DNA from: Stomoxys calcitrans | Lineage: Eukaryota; Arthropoda; Insecta; Diptera; Muscidae | DNA length: 64,000 nucleotides | Assembly: GCF_963082655.1 (NCBI RefSeq) | Contig: NC_081552.1 | Coordinates: forward strand, 72,358,707-72,422,706 | Direction: 5' to 3' | In this document: positions 55,870-64,000 of the stretch, piece after piece | Layout: every line of letters starts with the position of its first letter | Position numbering within the stretch: position 1 is the stretch's first letter | The notes under the pieces: model-generated | The model's database searches: none | Told to the model about the DNA's origin: nothing | The model's input: only the letters and a program-made list of their open reading frames with translations | Position numbers and translations under genes: made by a program

Positions 55870-58800
55870 ATAGCTCTATAAATCCAATGCCAACCAAGAT
55901 ACAACCACCGAGACTGAATAACGATTTAAATAACCCAAATGGCATGGATTTAGAACCTAAAATTTCAATTCTTAAGCGACACTATTCTGAACTCGATAAT
56001 TACACTCCAAATTGTTTGCCTTTTCCTCTCATTCCGTACCACAAACGGTGGGAAAATTACCTAGCTAGAAGAAAGGAAATTTTTGAAGCATCAGCTTTAA
56101 ATTTACAGTCTATAAAGAGACCCAAGCGGTCAACCTTGAGATTAAGAAAATATTATAAGCAAAGAAAATTCACTTCAAAATTTTATTTATCCTCCATAGT
56201 TAATAATTCTTCAGATAGGAGATATTATGCATCTGTGAAGTTTTTGTCATATACCGAATTAGGTTTGTTGGACACCGGCGCTAACGTGTCATGTATTGGA
56301 TCGGACTTAGCAGGAGTAGATTTTAGTAGCTATCAGGAATTTCATCCATTGAAGTCATTTGTCAGGACAGCAGACGGGGTTACACAAAGAGTTAAGGGAT
56401 ACCTTCATGTAAATATGCATTTTAAGAATCAGGTCCAGAGGATGAAGATTTTGATAGTTCCTTCAATTAGCCAAAGGCTAATACTTGGTCTAGATTTTTG
56501 GGCTAACTTTAAACTGGCACCCGATTTGTTTGATAATGCGATTGTTTCTTCCACACAAACTGATGTTCGGGAACTGGTTTCAGAGATGTCTGAAGCATCC
56601 CCTGAGTGTGATGATAATAGGAGATACCCGCTTACTCCATTGCAACGTCAGCAATTGGAGACTGTGATTCAATTATTCCCAAATTCCGACAGAGAAGGAC
56701 TTGGTAGAACGGACTTAATCAAGCACAAGATTGAAGTTGATGGGGCTACTCCAGTCAAACAGAGATATTACCCAGTGTCCCCTGCCGTGGAGAGGCTGAT
56801 GTATCAGGAGGTGGAGAGGATGTTATCTCTAGGAGTGATAGAACCATCTTCTTCATCTTGGAGCTCCCCAATGAGATTAGTCTTAAAACCCAACAAGGTA
56901 CGCCTGTGCCTTGATGCGAGGAGATTGAACCAGGTAACCAGGAAGGACGCGTACCCGTTACCCAGTATTGAGGGAATATTTTCCAGACTCCCCAAAGCCC
57001 ACATTATATCCAAGCTTGACTTGAAAGACGCATACTGGCAGATTGGCCTTACCGAGGAATCCAAAGCTTTAACGGCCTTTACAATCCCCGGTAGACCTCT
57101 CTACCAGTTTGTCGTTATGCCATTTGGGCTTTGTAATGCCCCTGCTACCATGTGCCGACTTGTTGACGAACTTATACCCCCTGACTTGCGAAATTGCGTT
57201 TTTGGCTACTTAGACGACTTAATTGTGGTCTCAGAAGATTTTAATACTCACCTTACTGTGTTAGTTAGGCTGGCTGAACAACTTCGGAGAGCAACCCTTA
57301 CCCTGAATGTCGCGAAATCGCATTTTTGTGTGACTGAGGCTAACTATTTAGGGTATATCATTGGAGAGGGTGGCATAAAGACAGATCCCCAGAAAGTAGA
57401 CTCGATTTTGAACTGGCCAGTTCCCAAAAATATTAAACAGGTACGAGGTTTCTTAGGCCTAGCGGGTTGGTATCGGAGATTTGTTTCTAATTTTTCATCC
57501 GTCGTTTTTCCGATCACTGAGGTTTTATCGACCAAACGAACATTCAAATGGACTGAGGACGCACAGAAGGCTTTTGACCATCTAAAGAAACTTCTCACCA
57601 CTGCACCGATTCTGTCTAATCCGGATTTTTCTAAAAAGTTTTTCCTGCATTGCGATGCCAGCGATTTTGGCATAGGCGCAGTGTTAGTGCAGTTGGATGA
57701 GGAGGGCAATGAGAAGCCAATAGCTTTCATGTCTCGAAAGTTATCGTCGGCACAGAGGAACTACAGTGTGACCGAACGTGAATGTTTGGCAGCTGTTGAG
57801 GCTATTAAGAGATTTCGATGTTATCTTGAACTACAAGAGTTTGAGATAGTCACCGACCACTCATCCTTGTTGTGGTTGATGAGGCAACCCGATTTGACAG
57901 GGCGCTTAGCTCGATGGGTTTTCAAATTACAAGGGTTCAAGTTTACAGTCCGACATAGAAAGGGGAAAGAAAATGTGGTTCCAGACGCCCTATCTCGTAT
58001 CCCCAGCGAGGAAATTTCTGCGGTTGAGCTGATTGGACCGGAAATCGACTTAGAATCTCCACATTTTCAGGATGAAGGATATGAAAATTTACGAGCCAGG
58101 ATACAGAAAGATATGACAAGGTATCCAGATGTGAAGCTTATAGATCGGTATATTTATATACGGACAGACCACTACCGAGGGAATGGGGACCAGGAGGAAG
58201 GGTGTTGGAAACTCTGGGTGCCGGAGGAGCTGAGGCAGGATGTAATTCTTAGGGCGCACAATTCCCCGATTTCCGCCCATTGTGGCATTGTTAAGACATT
58301 GGATTTGATCCGCAGAAGTTTCTTTTGGCCTGGACTTGTACAAGATGTACGAAAGTACATACAGTCATGCGAAGTCTGTAAGTCCTCTAAAGCGCCTAAT
58401 TTTATTTTAAGACCTGAAATGGGAAGTCCAGCCGAAGTTTCAAGACCATTCCAACGTATATATGTTGATATTTTAGGCCCGTATCCGCGTAGCAGACAGG
58501 GTTATATAGGTATATTAATAGTATTAGACCATATGACGAAATTTCACTGGTTATTTCCCTTAAAGAAATTTACCTCCTCGTGCATCAGTGAAATCTTGCT
58601 TGGGCATGTCTTCCATATCTATGGAGTACCGGAGACTCTTATGAGTGATAATGGCTCTCAATTTAAGGCCAATGATTTTAATGCCTTTTTGACTTCGTTG
58701 GGAATCTCTCATGTTTACACGGCCGTATACTCTCCGCAGTCCAATGCTTCGGAGCGTGTAAACCGTTCCATTATCGCCGGAATTCGAAGCTATTTGGGTA

Positions 58801-59282
58801 AGGACCATACTAAGTGGGATGAACATCTAAGTTTTATTAGCTGCTCTTTACGTAACACCTATCATCAAAGCATTAAATGTTCCCCATATAAGGCACTTTT
58901 TGGAATAGATATGGTTACCCATGGTAGCTCTTTCAAACTCCTACGGAATTTAAATGCATTGAACGAGCCATGTATTAGACTGAACCGAGAAGACGAATTG
59001 CAGGTGATGAGAACCAGACTAAAAGACCACATCGCTAAGGCTTACGAGACTAATGTTAGGCAATATAATTTGAGGTCCCGTCCAGTATCGTATAAGGTTG
59101 GAGACGAAGTCTTCCGAAGAAATTTTGCTCAAAGTTGTCAGATAAAGAAATTTAATTCGAAGTTGGCTCCCTTATTCATAAAGGCTAAGGTTAAGGAGAG
59201 AATTGGCAATCATTACTATTTATTGCAGGACATTGATAGTAAGAATACAGGCACCTACCACGCCAAGGACATTAGGCCATGA
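55845..59282 (+). CDS. pol: Pol polyprotein: protease, RT, RNase H, integrase
   Basis: The frame is open from 55845 (after a stop at 55842) and is expected to be entered by -1 frameshift at 55866, giving about 1,139 pol-specific codons. Domains by position: aspartic protease 'LLDTGANVSC' (Asp codon 56271); RT with 'KLDLKDAYWQI', 'MPFGLCNAPA' and catalytic 'YLDD' (57207-57218); RNase H with 'LHCDASDFGIGAVL' (Asp codon 57654), 'TERECLAAVEA' and 'VTDHSSLLWL'; integrase with an HHCC zinc domain (58258-58380, 'HCGIVKTLDLIRRSFFWPG', 'CEVCKSS') and a DDE triad in 'YVDILGPYP' (58467), 'MSDNGSQF' (58647) and 'NASERVNRS' (58752), 34 residues between the last two. A C-terminal 'KLAPLFIKAKVKERIG' resembles the GPF/Y module. 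All catalytic residues are present and there is no stop or frameshift. No env frame follows. The 52-bp gap to the LTR lacks an obvious polypurine tract. Confidence 0.95.
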   Translation, partial: EIVEAKKLDSSINPMPTKIQPPRLNNDLNNPNGMDLEPKISILKRHYSELDNYTPNCLPFPLIPYHKRWENYLARRKEIFEASALNLQSIKRPKRSTLRLRKYYKQRKFTSKFYLSSIVNNSSDRRYYASVKFLSYTELGLLDTGANVSCIGSDLAGVDFSSYQEFHPLKSFVRTADGVTQRVKGYLHVNMHFKNQVQRMKILIVPSISQRLILGLDFWANFKLAPDLFDNAIVSSTQTDVRELVSEMSEASPECDDNRRYPLTPLQRQQLETVIQLFPNSDREGLGRTDLIKHKIEVDGATPVKQRYYPVSPAVERLMYQEVERMLSLGVIEPSSSSWSSPMRLVLKPNKVRLCLDARRLNQVTRKDAYPLPSIEGIFSRLPKAHIISKLDLKDAYWQIGLTEESKALTAFTIPGRPLYQFVVMPFGLCNAPATMCRLVDELIPPDLRNCVFGYLDDLIVVSEDFNTHLTVLVRLAEQLRRATLTLNVAKSHFCVTEANYLGYIIGEGGIKTDPQKVDSILNWPVPKNIKQVRGFLGLAGWYRRFVSNFSSVVFPITEVLSTKRTFKWTEDAQKAFDHLKKLLTTAPILSNPDFSKKFFLHCDASDFGIGAVLVQLDEEGNEKPIAFMSRKLSSAQRNYSVTERECLAAVEAIKRFRCYLELQEFEIVTDHSSLLWLMRQPDLTGRLARWVFKLQGFKFTVRHRKGKENVVPDALSRIPSEEISAVELIGPEIDLESPHFQDEGYENLRARIQKDMTRYPDVKLIDRYIYIRTDHYRGNGDQEEGCWKLWVPEELRQDVILRAHNSPISAHCGIVKTLDLIRRSFFWPGLVQDVRKYIQSCEVCKSSKAPNFILRPEMGSPAEVSRPFQRIYVDILGPYPRSRQGYIGILIVLDHMTKFHWLFPLKKFTSSCISEILLGHVFHIYGVPETLMSDNGSQFKANDFNAFLTSLGISHVYTAVYSPQSNASERVNRSIIAGIRSYLGKDHTKWDEHLSFISCSLRNTYHQSIKCSPYKALFGIDMVTHGSSFKLLRNLNALNEPCIRLNREDELQVMRTRLKDHIAKAYETNVRQYNLRSRPVSYKVGDEVFRRNFAQSCQIKKFNSKLAPLFIKAKVKERIGNHYYLLQDIDSKNTGTYHAKDIRP
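55860..55866 (+). promoter_or_regulatory. -1 ribosomal frameshift site A-AAA-AAC
   Basis: The gag codons CCA AAA AAC TAG contain the canonical X-XXY-YYZ heptamer AAAAAAC in the correct register, one codon before the stop. Slipping -1 enters the pol frame, which is open here and has no ATG of its own before this point. I see no strong downstream stem-loop by eye. Confidence 0.85.
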
Positions 59283-59334
59283 ATTTTAATTCTCCCCCTA
59301 ATACTTCACCATAAGATGGTAGTATTATGTGGTT

Positions 59335-61730
59335 TGTAATGCAATTTTTCCTATATTTGTTTGAAATGTGTACCACACGTTATATTCCTCAATACAATTC
59401 GAGTACTTGCACTGTACAGACAGAATTTTGTTACTTTTATTACAAGTAGGGAGTATTGACTACTTGTAATTGATAATTACATGCATACGTGTCTCAGCGG
59501 AGTTATGCTTGACAGGCTACGTGGCTGCGAAACCTCATTTTTGCATTCTTTTCTTGATCAACCTTTAAGAAGTAAAGTCAAAAATTTAAGACCAGTTTTA
59601 TTTTAAGTGGAAGTTTAAGTCAAGAAAAATTCCTTCGCGGTGATTAAGATAAAGAAGAAAAAAAAAAAAAAGAAACAATATCCGAATTAATTCGGCTCAG
59701 GTAATTATCCAACCAAATGAATTATTCAGTGCGAATTAGGTGATACATTTCGGTTTTTATACCATTCAGAAATTCTAACCTCTTTGCTGAGGTCCGCGTG
59801 CTGCAAGACGACACGCCAATACTTTGCTTTCGTTGGACGTTTCAAATAATAAAAGCACCTAAGAGAAATCTTCATAAGAGAAGCTTTAAAAACCCACGTG
59901 CCACCTTCTGGTTCCCTGGAGCCCGACTGGTCGTCTCCAAGAATTATCTTGGGCACGTGGTCAACAGGAGCGCCTTCATAACACCTGAGGAAAAAGTGCC
60001 ACGAAAATCCAATTTATATTCCACCAACAGCCGGAATTGTGCCTTGAACAACTTTGGAATAGACAGCCTTCCAAATTTTATTCATTTTTTGTCTTTGGCG
60101 ACTACACCACATGTTCTCGGTGCTGTTGTCAGACAGGATTTCTGTTTAACTGCCTCCAACATTGGTTCGCCTTATTATCATCAACATTTGAAGCCCTATC
60201 ACCGGTGCTTGGGCTGTTGCTAAGAGAGACGTTTAATTTTTTTATGGAGTAAATCAATCTCCCTTGAAAACCACATGCCATAACTATAAGCAACAGTCCA
60301 CATAACCTACAAGTGACCCGCCGAATAAGCCAGCAAGATACCACCGAAGACGTAGCTAATTACCAAGATGTATTTTTAATCAACTAGCCATTCACCACTT
60401 TCAATAAAAAAAAACATCATCATCGTCGTAATTTTGGCATGGCTCATACACATCACCCACATAAGTAACTAAGATTTATGTAAACCGAAACCAAAATCAT
60501 CATAATGACGATCAACTCCCATTCGACATACAAGTGTCTGATCGCATCGTAATAATTAAGTAAAAAAAAAAACATAAAGGAAAAGAATTAATCTGAAATA
60601 TTTAAAATAAGCTAAGTTTGAAGCCAGTTAAGTATCATGGATATACTCTAAAGTTAAAACCAAACTATCTTAAATTATTTTTTTTTACTTTTCAATATCA
60701 TCATAATTAACTTAGCCCAAACATCATTTGCAAAGCAAAAACATAATCATCTTCCAACTTCCCATGTAATAGCGCCAGCAGCGGACGAGGCCTCATCCAA
60801 CAGCGGCAGCAAAAACAATGTAAGTGGTGAGTCTTCAATGATATTTCATTCATTTGTTTTTTTCTTTGTTTTTTTTTTTTTTTTTTTGCTTTGCATTGAT
60901 CAAAATTGATAAATCGTGCGTAGTTACAAGCAGGCAAAAATCAAGTGACGTCATTGATAACATGAGTGCATTGCTTTTGTGATTTCTTTTTGTTTTTTTT
61001 TTTCGAATTCTTTACATCATTCATTGTCTGGTTTTGATTCATGGTTGCTTGTAACCAAGGCTTAGGCGCTACACACAATTAATTTGCATATTAGATTTAT
61101 CCGTCTATATAAATTTTTTTTTTATTATTAATTTGCTATGGAGTTCTATTTAACTTATTTTTCATATTGATTTTATAAATTAAGGGTTAGAATTTAAAAT
61201 TTTTATAGGATAAAATTTCTATGAATTTACATTTTTTTTTTTTATAATAAAAATGAATTTGGAAAGGAATATGTAAGTCTATTTAATATTCTTACCGGGT
61301 GTGAGAAAGCATAAAAACTTGAGGTAGCGTACTTGGGACTTTAGCAATACAAATCGGTGCAATGTTAAAGTCAAAGGTAGGGAGGGTAGAGAGCATCAAT
61401 CTCCAAAACATCTGGAGAAATAGCAGTGTAGTAATTGTGGTGTTTTGTTGCAGGCATTGATCGACAGGGGAGTTTCGTTTGTCACCTGAAATCTTGTAGG
61501 TCAATTTCTTTGTTGTTTTTTTTTTTGTAGTCAATTTTCAGTATAGGGAGTCTATAAATTTATTTATGAATGACCATTTTTTTATTGGAGTGCGAGGGAA
61601 CAAGAATTCCCCCCCATGCCGACTGAAAGCTAGCATAGTCAATGACTCCCGTTCGTTCCTCCACTCTGATGGATTAAAAAGCCTGATTGTCAGGAAATAA
61701 AAAATTTAGTTGTGGAAATGGTTCATTACA
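59335..61730 (+). repeat. 3' LTR (2,396 bp)
   Basis: Starts TGTAATGCAATTTTTCC and ends GGTTCATTACA, and is 3 bp longer than the 5' LTR because of two small indels. Polyadenylation signal candidate AATAAA is near 61696-61701 and the TATA candidate at 61106-61113. The internal open frames are the same as in the 5' LTR. Confidence 0.95.
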
Positions 61731-61775
61731 CAACTGTGCCAAGTACGGTCCAAAAACGATAAAATTATGCCCTTT
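61731..61775 (+). repeat. Family B copy, right remainder
   Basis: 'caactgtgccaagtacggtc' continues the B unit broken at 51248. Similarity fades after 'caaaaacgataaaattatgc'. Confidence 0.6.
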
Positions 61776-63189
61776 GCATGAAATTTTAGCAGATTCAATG
61801 GTGTTGGGAGCCGAAGTTAGCTCGCTTTTAGTTTTTTTCTTTCCATCATTTCCATTCGTTACTGGTTGAAAGGCCACCGTTTCCTTTGTGCCTTAATTGG
61901 TGGGCTGAATTCATTGGGCACCACTTACTTCCAGAGGTTGATTCCACGAAAACTCGATTGTGACTCTCAGATCATCGTACTGAGTGAGATCTCGTTAATT
62001 TATATGGATTCTGGCGTATTTATTGTAACTGTTTCAGAGTACTTTGCAAGTAAAATTTGCATGAAATTTTGAACTGTTGTTGACTTTTTGCATCTTGTCC
62101 GCAAATTTCAAATCACTTGTTCTTAAATAACCGCAAGTTACACTGCATTTTTCAAAATAAAGTCTTCAAGCTGATTATAAGATTTTATAGAAAAAATTTG
62201 TCGTCTTAATTCAATTTAAAGAAGTCGTTTAAAAGAAATCCATTGGTCTGTATGTATCTAACGATTTAAAATGAAAAATACTGGCCAAAGTCGAAAGCAT
62301 TAATCGATCAGACTTTGATGCCAGAATTCAAATCCGGATTTCTAGTTTATCTTAAATATTTGGACAAGACGTCCACGCAGAAGTTGATTAATTTTGTAAT
62401 TGAAAATAGATTTACAGATCATTTGGAGGGATATCGTGCCGCTCCAAAATTTAATGACCCTTATATACTCTCCACTAAGGATTTATTATGTTCTTTGGAC
62501 TACATTCATTCATAAGCTGAAACTAAAATTTTATTCGCATCTGAATTCCACATTGCATTCCACATTCCACATTGCATTCCACAGGTTCTTGAAAAGTTAA
62601 GATCGCTTTCTTACGTTTGTAGTCGCATCAAAAGTCTTTGTGCACAATTTTCTCCTAAATCGGCCCGAAGAAGTCATATATGAAGATCGCCAAACAAATG
62701 ACTCCCGGATAGATCCCAAGAAGCTATCTAAATATGAGACGATTTGGGCCATCAACTATTCTACATCAATATGAAGCATTTTAAAATTTAAAATTTTCGA
62801 CAGATAGCATTGCCCGGATTTAGACGGGTAGTACTTTATTGTGGTATACACCAATATTCGAGTACCTCATTTCATGCTGGAGCGTTTAAAAGAAAGATAA
62901 ACGGAAACCATTTGCAAAAACAAACATAACTCTGAATCGAAAATTCATTTCCAAGCAATTTTCTCCGAACTTCACATCAAATCCCAAACGAAATAATCCC
63001 ATTTTCAAAAAAAAAAAACTTAATTTGACTTTTACAGCTCTTATTTCCAAACACTTGAATTTGAGTGCTGCTACCTTGTGAGTACTGAACCACAATAAAT
63101 ACTTATCGCATTCACATTTGCATATTTTTGGAATCGAACTTTCACATTGGGGCATGATTTGTTTACTCCTTGGTTAAGTTAGATATAAA
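61776..63189. other. Host-like intergenic DNA with a Helentron-like scrap
   Basis: Near 62530-62582 the word 'cattccacattg' is tandemly repeated. At 62640-62850 'ggcccgaagaagtcatatat' and 'gggccatcaactattctac' are worn B-type units. No gene is supported; the 60-89 residue frames lack domains. Confidence 0.35.
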
Positions 63190-63953
63190 CCAGTAAGGAA
63201 AGCCAAAAGTCGGGCGGAGCCGACTATATAATACCCTACACCTAACCCTACAATTATAAATTCGGGCAATATATAAATATATATGAATATGAGAGCTATA
63301 TCTAAATCTGAACCGACTATTAAACAGATCGTTGGAAAATTGTTGTTACTACGGCCGTCCGGCGATAAATATGTATGGGAGCTACAGCCAAATCTAAACC
63401 GATTTTGATGAAATCATGCACACAAGATCAGTAACAAAACAATCCGTGCTTAATTTTGTGCAGATCGGTTACAAATTGTGTTTATTAGAGTCTTATAAGT
63501 GCAAATCGGTCGATACACATATATTGGAGTTATATCCAAATATGAACCGATTTTGATGAAAACTAGCAGATCAGCAAAACAATCCATGCCAAATTTTGTG
63601 CAGATCGGTTGAAAATTGTAGGTACTACGTCCATTTAAGTGCAAATCGGGCGCTAAATATCTATGGGAGCTATATCTAAATCGGAACCGATTTTTATCAA
63701 AATCAATAGCGTTCGTCTTTGCGTCAAAAAAGAGATATGTGTAAAATTTCGTGATGATTAGACAACAAATACGACCTGCACTTTTAATACAAGAATACAT
63801 GGACTCACAGACGGACATGGCTAAATCGAATCAGGAAGTGATTCTGAGACGATCGTTATACTTATCAATAGGTCTAGCTCTTCTCCTTCTTAGCGTTGCA
63901 AACAAATGCACATATCTCTAATACCCTGTCCACAGTGGTGGTGTAGGTTATAA
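63190..63953 (-). repeat. Helentron/DINE-1-like family C, nearly complete
   Basis: Hairpin AGTCGGGCGGAGCCGACT (63208-63225) and 'ataataccctacacc' at the left; 'cacagtggtggtgtaggtta' at the right. The conserved text 'gctcttctccttcttagcg' (63878-63896) matches 14031-14049. The GTCY block is reduced. Confidence 0.7.
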
Positions 63954-64000
63954 TAGGTGTATATTTATTGAAAAATTGTAGGGGCTTCTGATTTTCTGGT

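Larger units (their letters stand above)
51249..61730 (+). mobile_element. Ty3/gypsy LTR retrotransposon, Ulysses/Osvaldo-like, 10,482 bp
   Basis: It has two 2.4-kb LTRs with TGTAAT...ATTACA ends, a Lys-type primer site, gag and pol in -1 relation, no env, and a 4-bp target duplication CAAC (51245-51248, 61731-61734). The target was a family B repeat unit, and joining the flanks restores it. Integrase follows RNase H, so the order is Ty3/gypsy, not copia. Large LTRs, total size and a tRNA-Lys primer are the published traits of Ulysses (D. virilis) and Osvaldo (D. buzzatii). The group assignment is inferred from those. All frames are intact, so the element could be autonomous. Confidence 0.93.

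Noticed and set aside
59283..59334. An env gene after pol
   Set aside because: Only 52 bp separate the pol stop and the LTR, so there is no room for env.

Overview
This is repeat-rich nuclear DNA from a higher fly. A calyptrate or muscid fly (stable, house or horn fly type) is the best guess. That guess rests on the many dispersed 'TTCGGCCGGGCCGAA ... TACCCACCACC' repeats and on insect-type mariner, gypsy and non-LTR elements. The species cannot be fixed from sequence alone. I could not support any host protein-coding gene. Nearly every interpretable open frame belongs to a transposable element (TE).

Layout. 1-4.9 kb: Helentron/DINE-1-like repeats, a dead RNase H-bearing non-LTR retrotransposon (minus strand) and a small mariner-type MITE. 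5-13 kb: mostly host-like intergenic DNA with a Transib-like MITE that has a clear 5-bp target duplication (6060-6696) and a ~690-bp element with CACTCA ends. 13-20.3 kb: dense Helentron-like copies, including a same-strand array, a mariner deletion derivative and a ~28-unit GGAC microsatellite. 20-28 kb: host-like DNA, two more retrotransposon remnants and a Helitron-like element. 28-34 kb: further Helentron-like and Helitron-like copies and SINE fragments. 34-48.5 kb: host-like stretches, a complete tRNA-derived SINE with an 11-bp target duplication, a dead RTE-like reverse transcriptase and a dead jockey-like one. 48.6-61.8 kb: a nested block in which an inactive mariner sits in one Helentron-like copy and a 10.48-kb Ty3/gypsy retrotransposon sits in the next. 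61.8-64 kb: host-like DNA and one more Helentron-like copy.

The gypsy element (51249-61730) is the only intact coding unit. It has 2.4-kb LTRs that differ by two indels, a tRNA-Lys-type primer site, Gag, and Pol (protease, RT, RNase H, integrase). A canonical A-AAA-AAC slippery site lies directly on the gag stop codon. Its Gag begins with a complete RING-H2 finger, which is the most unusual feature of the window. The long LTRs and Lys primer resemble the Ulysses/Osvaldo group.

The second theme is the dispersed repeat families (called A, B, C here). Each has ends that are inverted copies of each other and a separate terminal hairpin. Both differ between families while pairing is kept. With the GTCY microsatellite, this matches the architecture of Helentron/DINE-1 non-autonomous rolling-circle elements.
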